A stretch of 32,578 bases of DNA from positions 1 through 32,578 of the forward strand of contig MUKC01000064.1 in the NCBI GenBank assembly GCA_002049795.1. The letters are read 5' to 3'. The notes under the pieces were generated by a model. It was not told the DNA's origin and did no database searches. It saw only the letters and a list, made by a program, of their open reading frames with translations. This DNA comes from Desulfobacca sp. 4484_104 (GTDB lineage: Bacteria; Desulfobacterota; Desulfobaccia; Desulfobaccales; Desulfobaccaceae). How positions within the stretch are numbered: the first letter of the stretch is position 1; each line of letters begins with the position of its first letter. Position numbers and translations under genes: made by a program. This document shows, piece by piece, positions 18,813 through 26,465 of this stretch.

Positions 18813-20150
18813 ATGACTGAATCTGCCCGCGCCGATTATTTGCCCGCGATCTATAAAAATACCTTGAATAATGAGATGACCGTGCTGGGAGTGGAATATG
18901 ACCGGGCCCCCTGGGTGAGTATCTGCTTCATGGCCAAACGGGGCGCGGAAGCCGATCCGCCGGGTAAGGGGGGGACCGCGGATTGCACCGCTGAAGGTCT
19001 GACTCTGGGGACCAAGGCCCGTGATCAACTACGTCTGGCCATGGACGTGGAAAGCCGCGGGGCCAGGCTCGACGCCCAGGGCCATTGGGATTACACAGTC
19101 GTCAACCTGGAAGGTCTAGCGGAAGATTTTGCCGAATTAATGGCCCTGTTGGCCGAGATAGTGCAATCTCCCGAGTTTCCCGAACAAGACTTTGCCTACC
19201 TCAAGGGGCGACGGCAAGCAGATTTAGTACATCTTCAGGATAATCCGCGGGAGATCGCCAATCGCTGTTATTACCGCCTGTTTTTCGGCGATAGCCCTTA
19301 CGGCCACCCCCTGACAGGCGATTTACAGTCGATCTCCACTCTGAGCTTAGAGGATCTGAAATCATTTTACCACCATCAGTTCCATCCCCGGGCCAGCAGC
19401 TTGGTGGTAGTCGGTATGGTCTCCGAAGCCACCGTGGTCCAGGAAGCGGCCCGCTGCTGGTCAGCCTGGTCGGGAGGTGCGTCTCCGACACCCCCGTACC
19501 AAGACCCCCCTCAAACCTTGGGACAGCCGGGGATTTATCTTTTGGACCGTCCGGCCCTGACCCAGAGCGAAATTCGCCTGGGGCACCTGGGGTTGCGGCG
19601 CCAACACCCCGATTATTTTGCCCTGCGGCTGGCCAATTATATCCTGGGTGGGGGCGGCTTTTCTTCCCGGCTGATGACCCGGATCCGCTCGGATCTGGGT
19701 CTGACCTATGGCATTAATAGCCATTTTCACTTTCGCCGGGCCCCCGGGCCGTTTGTCATTTCCACGTTTACCCCGGCTCCACATACTGCCGCGCTAATCC
19801 GGGAGACGAAAACAGTGTTGGCCGAGATCAAACAGGGCGGCATTAGCGCTCAGGAATTAGAGGATGCCCAAAATTTTTATATCGGCCACTTTCCCCTGGG
19901 ATTAGAAACTACCGGCGGGATTGCCCAACAACTCATACAGATTGATTTACACTCCTTAGACCTTGATTACCTTAAAAACTATGTTGAGAATATCCAAGCC
20001 GTCCAACTGGAGCACTGCCGGGCCGCCGCCGCCCAGCATCTCCACCCTGAAGAGTTAGTGATCCTGGTATTAGGACCGGCCGCGGTTTGTCAGCCCGATC
20101 TGGAGGCCCTGGGCTCGGTCACCTTGTTGGGCGATTCTGAGCGCCTTTAG
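18813..20150 (+). CDS. M16 family non-catalytic partner subunit
   Basis: A 445-residue two-domain M16B protein. The HxxEH zinc motif is absent: its place is taken by GTADCTAEGL around residues 54-63. The C-terminal domain keeps the substrate-binding Arg/Tyr region RIRSDLGLTYGI. This is the pattern of the inactive half of two-subunit M16B peptidases, which helps bind the substrate. No signal peptide is evident. The ATG is preceded by AAGGAG 12 bases away. The catalytic partner just upstream is broken, so this protein may have no partner or may serve another M16 enzyme. Confidence 0.87.
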   Translation: MTESARADYLPAIYKNTLNNEMTVLGVEYDRAPWVSICFMAKRGAEADPPGKGGTADCTAEGLTLGTKARDQLRLAMDVESRGARLDAQGHWDYTVVNLEGLAEDFAELMALLAEIVQSPEFPEQDFAYLKGRRQADLVHLQDNPREIANRCYYRLFFGDSPYGHPLTGDLQSISTLSLEDLKSFYHHQFHPRASSLVVVGMVSEATVVQEAARCWSAWSGGASPTPPYQDPPQTLGQPGIYLLDRPALTQSEIRLGHLGLRRQHPDYFALRLANYILGGGGFSSRLMTRIRSDLGLTYGINSHFHFRRAPGPFVISTFTPAPHTAALIRETKTVLAEIKQGGISAQELEDAQNFYIGHFPLGLETTGGIAQQLIQIDLHSLDLDYLKNYVENIQAVQLEHCRAAAAQHLHPEELVILVLGPAAVCQPDLEALGSVTLLGDSERL

Positions 20151-20180
20151 ATCTTATTGGAACCTGTATGTTTTTTTTTG

Positions 20181-20211
20181 TTGACAAATCCTTCTTCAAG
20201 AGTGATATAAT
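20181..20211 (+). promoter_or_regulatory. sigma70-type promoter of the dsr operon
   Basis: TTGACA at 20181-20186 follows a T-rich stretch, and a perfect TATAAT lies at 20206-20211 with a long 19-base spacer; GATATA two bases earlier would give 17. A short inverted repeat, CACA-TATT-TGTG (20215-20226), overlaps the expected start point and could be an operator, though it is too short to assign. The dsrA ribosome site GGGAGGT follows, and the ATG is at 20280. Confidence 0.75.
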
Positions 20212-20279
20212 GCACACATATTTGTGAAAAAAAGGATAAATTGGTTATTCATAAACCGCAGAAAGGGAGGTAGGTTTTT

Positions 20280-21521
20280 ATGTCAGATACTCCATTGTTG
20301 GATCAACTGGAAACGGGGCCTTGGCCCAGCTTCATTGCTGATTTGAAGCGCATGGCCGCCAAAAAGCCTCAGATTAAGGACCTGTTAGGACAGTTGGAAC
20401 GCTCTTATGAAGAGAAGATCACTCACTGGAAGCATGGAGGCATCGTCGGCGTCCTGGGTTATGGTTCCGGCATTATTGGCCGTTACTCCGACCTACCGGA
20501 TGATTTCCCGGGGTTAGAGCATTTCCACACCATGCGTATTAACCAGCCCTCGGGATGGTTTTATACTACGGCAGCCCTGCGCATGCTGTGCGACATTTGG
20601 GATCAGTACGGCAGCGGGGTTATGAATATGCATGGTTCCACGGGAGACATTATCTTCCTGGGCACCACTACCGATAATTTGGAACCGTGCTTTCAAGCCT
20701 TGGCACGCAATGGTTTCGACATCGGTGGTTCGGGGTCGGCCATGCGCAGTCCCAGTTGTTGCTGTGGCCTGTCCCGGTGTGAGTGGTCCTGCTATGACAC
20801 CATGGAAGCCTGCTATGACATCACCCAGGAATTCCAGTTCGAGCTGCACCGGCCTGGTTTCCCTTACAAATTCAAGTTTAAGTTCTCGGGCTGTCCCAAT
20901 GATTGCGTGGCCGCGGTAGCCCGGGCCGATTGTTCGGTGATCGGCGTCTGGAAAGACGATATCCGCATTGACCAGGCGGCCGTTAAGGCCTACGCCGGCG
21001 GGGAACTGAAACCCAAAGGCGGTGGCGCCCACGTTGACAAACTGGATATCCAAAAGGATGTCGTGGACCTGTGCCCCACCCAATGCATGAGCTGGGATGG
21101 CAGTACTTTGAAGATCAATAACCGGGAATGCAATCATTGTATGCATTGTATTAACCTGATGCCTCAGGCCCTGCGACCCGGCACCGATAAGGGAGCTACC
21201 ATCCTGTTAGGCTCCCATGCCCCGATTCTGGAAGGGGCCCAGATGAGTTGGGTGATTGTCCCCTTTATGAGAATGGAAAAGCCGTTCGACGAGTTAAAAG
21301 AACTGGGTGCCAATATCATGGAGTGGTGGACGGAAAACGGCAAGAACCGGGAGCGGGTTGGAGAGTTGATCCTGCGCTTGGGTATGCGCGAGTTCTGTCT
21401 GGCCGTCGGCCTAGATCCCGTACCCCAATCCATTAAAACCCCGCGCTGCAACCCCTTCTTCTTCTGGCATCCTGAAGATTTTGAGGCTGAAGCTGAGGGT
21501 AAAACTTATATCAAGTTGTAA
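20280..21521 (+). CDS. dsrA: dissimilatory sulfite reductase alpha subunit
   Basis: A 413-residue subunit of the cytoplasmic DsrAB complex that reduces sulfite in sulfate respiration. The siroheme/[4Fe-4S] cysteines are C161-x5-C167 (CCGLSRCEWS) and C205-x3-C209 (SGCPNDC). The inserted ferredoxin domain has CPTQC (C265, C269) and CNHCMHC (C284, C287, C290). KFKFKFSGCPN and GVWKDDIRIDQ are hallmark DsrA segments. It is full length for the family (about 410-440) and intact, with GGGAGGT before the ATG. It is the first gene of the dsrABD-cbiA-fdx run and presumably strongly expressed from the promoter at 20181-20211. In sulfate reducers the alpha-subunit haem may be demetallated or catalytically silent. 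Confidence 0.98.
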   Translation: MSDTPLLDQLETGPWPSFIADLKRMAAKKPQIKDLLGQLERSYEEKITHWKHGGIVGVLGYGSGIIGRYSDLPDDFPGLEHFHTMRINQPSGWFYTTAALRMLCDIWDQYGSGVMNMHGSTGDIIFLGTTTDNLEPCFQALARNGFDIGGSGSAMRSPSCCCGLSRCEWSCYDTMEACYDITQEFQFELHRPGFPYKFKFKFSGCPNDCVAAVARADCSVIGVWKDDIRIDQAAVKAYAGGELKPKGGGAHVDKLDIQKDVVDLCPTQCMSWDGSTLKINNRECNHCMHCINLMPQALRPGTDKGATILLGSHAPILEGAQMSWVIVPFMRMEKPFDELKELGANIMEWWTENGKNRERVGELILRLGMREFCLAVGLDPVPQSIKTPRCNPFFFWHPEDFEAEAEGKTYIKL

Positions 21522-21605
21522 GTCTTTAATCAGCACCGGTTAAGACCTGACGTGCTAACTACATAATTGATTGATATTCCTAAATATTGCTAGGAGGTTT
21601 GCAGC

Positions 21606-22679
21606 ATGGCAGAAGATAGAATAACTGATATTGGACCCCCACATTATGAGCAGTTCTTGCCCCCGGTGATTAAGGCAAATTATGGTAAATGGAAATATCA
21701 TGAAATTCCTCGACCTGGGGTATTAAAGCATGTTTCCGAGAGCGGGGATGAACTGTATACCGTCCGGTGTGGGGCCGGTCGTTTGCTGACCACGGATTAC
21801 GTCCGGGAGGTCTGCGATATTGCCGACAAATTCTGTGATGGGCATGTCCGCTGGACCAGCCGTAACAATATCGAATTTTTGACCCCTAAAAAAGAAAATG
21901 TCGAACCCTTGATTGCGGCGATCAAAGCCCAGGGCTGGCCGGTAGGCGGTACCGGTCACGCTGTGACCAGTATCGTTCATACTCAGGGCTGGATTCACTG
22001 TCACACCCCGGCCATTGACGCCTCGGGGATCGTCAAGTCGGTGATGGATGATTTATTTGAATACTTCGGGGAACATAGATTACCGGCCCAGGTGCGCATC
22101 TCCTTAGCCTGCTGCCTCAATATGTGCGGCGCGGTGCATTGCTCCGACATCGCCATTTTGGGCATCCATCGGACCCCCCCGAAAATCTTCCATGATAAAT
22201 TGAGACATGTCTGTGAAATTCCCACCACCATTGCCGCCTGTCCGACCGGGGCCATCCGGCCGCATCCGGACAAAAGCATCAAGAGTGTGGTGGTCAACGA
22301 AGAGCGTTGCATGTACTGTGGCAACTGCTACACCATGTGCCCGGCTATGCCGTTATTTGATCCGGACAAAGGTGGTGTGGCCCTGTTGATTGGCGGCAAG
22401 GTCTCCAACGCCAAACATCCGCCGATGTTCTCCCGTTTAGGGGTACCTTATCTGCCCAACAATCCACCTCGCTGGCCTGAAGTGTGCCAAGCCATCCGGA
22501 AAATCTTGCTGGCTTATGTTAATGGCGCCAATAAATGGGAACGGCTAGGCGAGTGGATTACTCGCATCGGCTGGAGTCGTTTCTTTGAAATTTGTGACAT
22601 TCCGTTTACCTTCCAACACATTGATGATTATAAGTGGGCCTATGACACTTATAATACCTCGATGCATTTTAAATTTTAA
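21606..22679 (+). CDS. dsrB: dissimilatory sulfite reductase beta subunit
   Basis: The 357-residue partner of DsrA carrying the catalytic siroheme. Siroheme-[4Fe-4S] ligands are in HCHTPA (C132) and ACCLNMCG (C169, C170, C174). The ferredoxin domain shows C212 (ACPTGAI) and C235, C238, C241 and C245 ([12 protein letters not shown]). The N-terminal [13 protein letters not shown] and the C-terminal HFKF ending are typical. A ribosome site AGGAGGT precedes the ATG by 9 bases, in an 84-base gap after dsrA. The frame is intact. Confidence 0.98.
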   Translation: MAEDRITDIGPPHYEQFLPPVIKANYGKWKYHEIPRPGVLKHVSESGDELYTVRCGAGRLLTTDYVREVCDIADKFCDGHVRWTSRNNIEFLTPKKENVEPLIAAIKAQGWPVGGTGHAVTSIVHTQGWIHCHTPAIDASGIVKSVMDDLFEYFGEHRLPAQVRISLACCLNMCGAVHCSDIAILGIHRTPPKIFHDKLRHVCEIPTTIAACPTGAIRPHPDKSIKSVVVNEERCMYCGNCYTMCPAMPLFDPDKGGVALLIGGKVSNAKHPPMFSRLGVPYLPNNPPRWPEVCQAIRKILLAYVNGANKWERLGEWITRIGWSRFFEICDIPFTFQHIDDYKWAYDTYNTSMHFKF

Positions 22680-22692
22680 ATAAGGTGTAATA

Positions 22693-22947
22693 ATGGCTGA
22701 TTCAGTCTCCAAGGAAGAATTGGTAGAGAGTATCTACCAGGAAGTGGCCAAGGTTCAGGGCAAGAAACAACTAAAGGCGGGCGATCTCACCAAGCTGATG
22801 ATCAAGAAATATGGCGATGCGGTGAGTAAAAACGACGTCAAATTTGCCATCAAAGAGCTGATCGATAGCGGCCGTTGTGTTTATACCTATTTCGGCGGCA
22901 GCTTCATCGAATTGCCCCATGAAGAAGGGGCGGCCAAACATATCTAA
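22693..22947 (+). CDS. dsrD: DsrD, small activator of DsrAB
   Basis: An 84-residue winged-helix protein next to dsrAB. Although the fold resembles DNA-binding proteins, DsrD is known to stimulate DsrAB sulfite reduction. Conserved parts visible are ELVESIYQEVAK, LKAGDLTKLM and RCVYTYFGGSF. It starts 13 bases after dsrB, and its TAA shares a base with the ATG of cbiA. Presence of dsrD marks a reductive-type Dsr system. Confidence 0.95.
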   Translation: MADSVSKEELVESIYQEVAKVQGKKQLKAGDLTKLMIKKYGDAVSKNDVKFAIKELIDSGRCVYTYFGGSFIELPHEEGAAKHI

Positions 22948-24392
22948 TGCTTCGACCCTGTCCCCGGTTGGTACTATCAGCCCTGCGGGGCGGGTCGGGT
23001 AAAACTACCCTGACCCTGGGCCTACTGGCTGCGTGGCGCCAACAGGGACTAAAGGTCGTACCCTTTAAAAAGGGGCCGGATTATATCGATCCGGCGTGGC
23101 ATAGTCTGGCCGCTGGCCGGCCCTGCTATAATCTGGACCCGTTTCTGATGGATCGGGACCAGATGTTGGCTTCGGTAGCTTATCATGCCGCCCAAGCAGA
23201 TGGGGTTTTGATCGAAGGCAACCGTGGTCTATATGACGGCCTCGATGTTGAGGGCACTTCCAGCACAGCCGAGCTAGCCAAATTACTCCATGCCCCAGTG
23301 GTGCTGGTGGTTGATTGTACAATGACCACCCGCACCGCCGCGGCCATGGTTTTAGGTTGCCAAGCTTTTGACGCCCAGGTGGCGCTCCAGGGGGTGGTTC
23401 TTAACCAGATCGCCCGGCCGCGGCACGAGCAGTTGTTGCGGGCCGCGATTGAGCGGTATTGTGGACTGCCAGTGCTGGGAGCCATACCCCGGTTTAAGTG
23501 TGCCGTGTTCCCCGAACGTCATATGGGCTTGGTGCCCCCTCAGGAGCACCAGGCCGCGGCCCGGGCGGTGGCTACCGCCCTAGATTTAGCCCAGAAATAT
23601 CTAAATCTAGATCAACTCTGGGAATTGGCCGGGCAAGCTAATGCCCTGCCCGCCATTAAGTTGCCCAAAGTCCATGAGTCCCAGACACCGGACCACCCGG
23701 TGGTGATCGGCATCATCCGAGATTCCGCCTTCCAATTCTATTATCCCGAGAACCTGGAAGCTTTAACCCGGCTCGGCGCCCGGGTCGTAGAAATCAATGC
23801 CTTGCAGGACAGTCTGCTGCCACCGGTAGATGCCCTATACATCGGCGGGGGTTTCCCGGAGACCCATGCGGCTGCCCTGGCCCACAACCAAAGCTTCCGA
23901 CGCTCGGTCTGGCAAGCGGCTGAGGTTGGCTTACCGGTTTATGCCGAATGCGGCGGTTTGATCTACTTAGGGGAAAGCCTGGTCTTAAACGGGCAAACTT
24001 ATCCCATGACCGGAATCTTGCCTTTAACCTTTAAATTAGGCAAACGACCCCAAGGACACGGGTATACCGTGGTGGAAGTAGAAGGACCAAATCCCTTCTT
24101 TCCGGTGGGCACACAATTAAAAGGTCATGAGTTCCATTATTCCAAAGTGATCAATTCTTCAATCAAGCCCCAGGATTTGATCTTCCGGCTGCAACGTGGT
24201 CAAGGCATTATCGATCAACGAGACGGTGTGTGTTATAAGAATGTTCTGGCCACCTATACCCACATCCATGCCTCGGGCACTCCCGGCTGGGCCGCGGCGA
24301 TGGTTCAACGAGCACGTGAATTCCGTGACCAGACCCGGTTTCCCCAGACTCCATTACCCCCCGAACGCTGCTATAAAGAGCTGTCCATTTAA
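22947..24392 (+). CDS. cbiA: cobyrinate a,c-diamide synthase family amidotransferase (DsrN-type)
   Basis: A 481-residue glutamine-dependent amidase. The N-terminal ATPase domain has the P-loop GGSGKTTL (15-22) and KKGPDYIDPAWH. The C-terminal class I glutaminase domain has nucleophile C335 (VYAECGGLIYLG) and a His near 439-441 (TYTHIHASG). The family amidates corrin side chains. In dsr operons the same protein, called DsrN, amidates siroheme to the amide form found in DsrAB, and its position here, one base overlapping dsrD, supports that role. A role in cobalamin synthesis is possible, but no cob/cbi neighbours are in the window. Confidence 0.93.
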   Translation: MLRPCPRLVLSALRGGSGKTTLTLGLLAAWRQQGLKVVPFKKGPDYIDPAWHSLAAGRPCYNLDPFLMDRDQMLASVAYHAAQADGVLIEGNRGLYDGLDVEGTSSTAELAKLLHAPVVLVVDCTMTTRTAAAMVLGCQAFDAQVALQGVVLNQIARPRHEQLLRAAIERYCGLPVLGAIPRFKCAVFPERHMGLVPPQEHQAAARAVATALDLAQKYLNLDQLWELAGQANALPAIKLPKVHESQTPDHPVVIGIIRDSAFQFYYPENLEALTRLGARVVEINALQDSLLPPVDALYIGGGFPETHAAALAHNQSFRRSVWQAAEVGLPVYAECGGLIYLGESLVLNGQTYPMTGILPLTFKLGKRPQGHGYTVVEVEGPNPFFPVGTQLKGHEFHYSKVINSSIKPQDLIFRLQRGQGIIDQRDGVCYKNVLATYTHIHASGTPGWAAAMVQRAREFRDQTRFPQTPLPPERCYKELSI

Positions 24393-24563
24393 CCTCCGCG
24401 GGGGAGGCGGAAGCATTACTGGTCGAGACCCGAGCAAGATAACTTTTTACCCCGGTGATCAGGAACCTGTGGCTTATTAGCTTGTCAGTCTTGGAGAAGG
24501 TGCGATTGCCAAGACTTAATTTAGAACCAAGATGAGAATAGCAAGAAGGAGGTGAAACCACCA

Positions 24564-24752
24564 ATGGCTTGGCGTGTTGAGGTTGACGAGGAAAAATGTG
24601 AAGGTTGTGAAGAGTGCGTTAACGTCTGTCCCTCTGGCGTTTTCGAGCTTCAAAATGGTAAAGCTGTTCCGGTTAATGAGGAAGAGTGTCTGGGCTGTGA
24701 AAGCTGTATAGAAGTCTGTCCCAACGGGGCGATTACCGTCACCGAGGTTTAA
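24564..24752 (+). CDS. 2[4Fe-4S] ferredoxin of the dsr operon
   Basis: A 62-residue ferredoxin with two classical motifs: C12, C15, C18, C22 and C42, C45, C48, C52, each CxxCxxCxxxCP. It is very acidic and cytoplasmic. ATG 24564 has AAGGAGG 11 bases upstream; a GTG at 24552 lies inside that ribosome site and is unlikely. It follows cbiA by 171 bases and ends just before an intrinsic terminator, so it is the last dsr gene. It may carry electrons for sulfite reduction, which is inferred from position. Confidence 0.93.
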   Translation: MAWRVEVDEEKCEGCEECVNVCPSGVFELQNGKAVPVNEEECLGCESCIEVCPNGAITVTEV

Positions 24753-24769
24753 GCTTCAGCTGCGCAGAA

Positions 24770-24808
24770 AAGCGCTGGCTTAATCCGGGCCAGCGCTTAT
24801 TAAAATTT
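24770..24808 (+). terminator. intrinsic terminator of the dsr operon
   Basis: A perfect 10-bp stem AAGCGCTGGC (24770-24779) / GCCAGCGCTT (24789-24798) with a 9-base loop is followed by ATTAAAATTTT. It begins 17 bases after the ferredoxin stop. The T tract is broken, so strength may be moderate. Confidence 0.8.
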
Positions 24809-24933
24809 TGTCCTCAATGGGGGACACAACGAGTACGCCGCAATAGCAGTTCCGGCCTCCAAATATTCACTGGAACAGAGTCCTACTCTACCCCAAAATG
24901 TTTTTTTATAATCCTCACCGTGCTGAATCAGGA

Positions 24934-25434
24934 TTAATCCATCACGATTCCCTCTTCGCAAGTTTGGCACATCTTTAGCGGTGTCAATTCTTCCGGGGTT
25001 GGGGGCCGCACTTCCAAGATCTGCACGGAATAATGGAGGTCTTGCCCCGCCAAGGGATGATTCATGTCCAAGACCACGCTATTTCCCTTGACTTCGGTAA
25101 TCAGGAAGGGATAATCTACCGGTAACAGGGAGTTGGCCGGGGTTACTCTCTGACCCGGTTGGAGCTCTACTCCGCTCGGAAAACTGCTTCGGTCCCAGGT
25201 CTGAATTTGCCCGGCTTCACGAGGGCCGAAGCCTTCGGCGGCCGGGATGACAAATTCCCGGCAGTCATTTTCTTTCAGGCCCAGGAGTCGCGCTTCCAAG
25301 CTAGGAAGTAATTCATTATAGCCAGCAACAAAGGTCATGGTGGCTGGTTGCGCTTCCGTGCCTTTAATAAGTTCTCCGCTCTCCAGACGGAGGCGATATG
25401 CTAACCTGACAAAACAATCCTTGTGGATCTCCAT
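24934..25434 (-). CDS. FKBP-type peptidyl-prolyl isomerase (SlyD-like)
   Basis: A 166-residue protein of the SlyD/FkpB class, a cytoplasmic prolyl isomerase and chaperone. FKBP segments VRLAYRLRLESGELI, FVAGYNELLPSLEARLLGL and VIPAAEGFGPRE flank an insert-in-flap region, and DMNHPLAGQDLHYSVQILEV ends the core. The tail MCQTCEEGIVMD has two cysteines but not the long His-rich metal tail of E. coli SlyD, so nickel handling is doubtful. AAGGAG lies 11 bases before the ATG. It converges on the dsr operon. Confidence 0.9.
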   Translation of the reverse strand: MEIHKDCFVRLAYRLRLESGELIKGTEAQPATMTFVAGYNELLPSLEARLLGLKENDCREFVIPAAEGFGPREAGQIQTWDRSSFPSGVELQPGQRVTPANSLLPVDYPFLITEVKGNSVVLDMNHPLAGQDLHYSVQILEVRPPTPEELTPLKMCQTCEEGIVMD

Positions 25435-25538
25435 TAATATTGACTCCTTTTTTTATAACTTGGCTAAGCTTGTCTAAAAAACCGGTGAATGTCAAGATCC
25501 TGACCATAATTATTGACTTCTAACCTAACTGGAAATGG

Positions 25539-25994
25539 ATGATTAGAAAAGCCCGGGTGGCCGACGTCAAAGAGATTCGCCGTATTTTACAGATGTTTGC
25601 CCGCCGGGGTGAACTTTTGCCCCGTACTATGGCCGAACTCTATAGCCAGGTAAGAGATTACTATGTCTATCAGGAAGACAGTCAGGGGCCCTTGTGCGGC
25701 ATCGCCGCCCTACACGTCAGTTGGGAGGACCTGGGCGAGATCCGCTCGCTGGCCGTGCTCGACCCCTACCAACAGCGCGGCATCGGCAGTCAATTAGTCG
25801 AGATTTGCCTCTCGGAGGCCCTGACCCTGGGTTTGGAGCGGGTTTTTGTCCTCACCTATCGGCCCGATTTTTTTGCCCGATTCGGCTTCAAACTCATAGA
25901 TAAAAATGTCCTGCCCCATATTGTTTGGGCCGATTGCGTGCGCTGTCCCAAATTTCCCGATTGCGACGAAATCGCCATGCTCTTAGAATATTAA
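25539..25994 (+). CDS. argA: ArgA-like N-acetyltransferase (short N-acetylglutamate synthase)
   Basis: A 151-residue GNAT protein. The acetyl-CoA loop is QQRGIGSQLVE (about 86-96), and the C-terminal LPHIVWADC, VRCPKFPDCDE block is the hallmark of short stand-alone NAGS enzymes that start arginine synthesis from glutamate. It lacks the amino-acid-kinase domain of classical ArgA. argJ lies 3 kb downstream but has lost its conserved end, which would make a separate acetylglutamate synthase more important. It is divergent from the FKBP gene; no clear promoter or ribosome site is seen. Confidence 0.85.
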   Translation: MIRKARVADVKEIRRILQMFARRGELLPRTMAELYSQVRDYYVYQEDSQGPLCGIAALHVSWEDLGEIRSLAVLDPYQQRGIGSQLVEICLSEALTLGLERVFVLTYRPDFFARFGFKLIDKNVLPHIVWADCVRCPKFPDCDEIAMLLEY

Positions 25995-26018
25995 TGGGGC
26001 GAGAGGAGCTGCACCGGC

Positions 26019-26047
26019 TTGACAGTTAACCGGATCAGAGCTATTAT
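26019..26047 (+). promoter_or_regulatory. sigma70-type promoter in the gap before secA
   Basis: TTGACA (26019-26024), a 17-base spacer and TATTAT (26042-26047). A TATAAT three bases on overlaps it with a 20-base spacer. No gene starts close behind; a hairpin with a T run lies about 80 bases downstream, so the likely product is a short RNA. Confidence 0.6.
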
Positions 26048-26053
26048 AATATA

Positions 26054-26157
26054 TATTTGGAGAGAAAATTATCAACCGAGCTGGATTTAGGGCTTACCGG
26101 ACCGTGGCCGATGATATACTGGAATCCCGATGAAGTGAGTCTTTATCGGGTTTTTTT
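26054..26157 (+). ncRNA. candidate small RNA ending in an intrinsic terminator
   Basis: The inferred transcript runs from about 7 bases after the -10 box to the T run, close to 104 bases. It contains no recognised RNA family. A 34-codon frame starting at TTG 26057 and stopping at 26161 spans the same stretch and encodes a proline- and tryptophan-containing peptide, but it has no ribosome site. Part of the 470-base gap 25995-26465. Confidence 0.4.
26126..26157 (+). terminator. intrinsic terminator in the gap before secA
   Basis: CCCGAT (26126-26131) pairs with ATCGGG (26145-26150), and inner AA/TT pairs may extend it; seven T residues follow (26151-26157). It would end either the candidate small RNA or read-through from argA. 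Confidence 0.75.
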
Positions 26158-26283
26158 ATGATGGTCAGGAGCAGTTTGCTAACCGGAGGGAGGATTTAAT
26201 TTTTTGGCGGCTAGGCAAACGCCACCCCGAAGCAGAAAAAATTATTGTTTATTAGGTAGTATTCATTTGAAAACTCTGCAATT

Positions 26284-26309
26284 CCCTCGCCCCGCTTGCG
26301 GGGCGAGGG
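26284..26309. repeat. GC-rich perfect hairpin
   Basis: CCCTCGCCCCGC (26284-26295) and GCGGGGCGAGGG (26298-26309) form a perfect 12-bp inverted repeat with a TT centre, followed by TGAGGGG. A related purine-rich hairpin (CTCTCCCTCAAGAGAGAG) follows near 26360-26385. Similar intergenic elements are common in proteobacterial genomes. The rest of 26162-26465 shows nothing I can assign. Confidence 0.65.
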
Positions 26310-26465
26310 TGAGGGGTAATTTCCATTAATTTCCAGAGCTTATGCACCATCTCCTTGTTCCTCTCCCTCAAGAGAGAGAGAAAACTTAATGTTTCCGGAT
26401 GGACACTAGGTAATTTTAATCATAACCTAAATCCCTAATTTAGGATCAGACAATCGACCAGGATT

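Noticed and set aside
20514-21146. 210-codon open frame on the minus strand
   Set aside because: It is antisense to the intact dsrA gene and has no recognisable domain or ribosome site.
24911-24936. Hairpin AATCCT/AGGATT after the FKBP gene
   Set aside because: On the minus strand it is followed by an A run rather than a T run, so it is not a terminator for that gene; the stem is also only 6 bp.
26205-26270. Resemblance to a cyclic di-GMP (GEMM) riboswitch: GGCAAAC and a later AGGTAG
   Set aside because: The required GGGACGCAAAGCC core and the closing helices are missing, so the similarity is probably chance.
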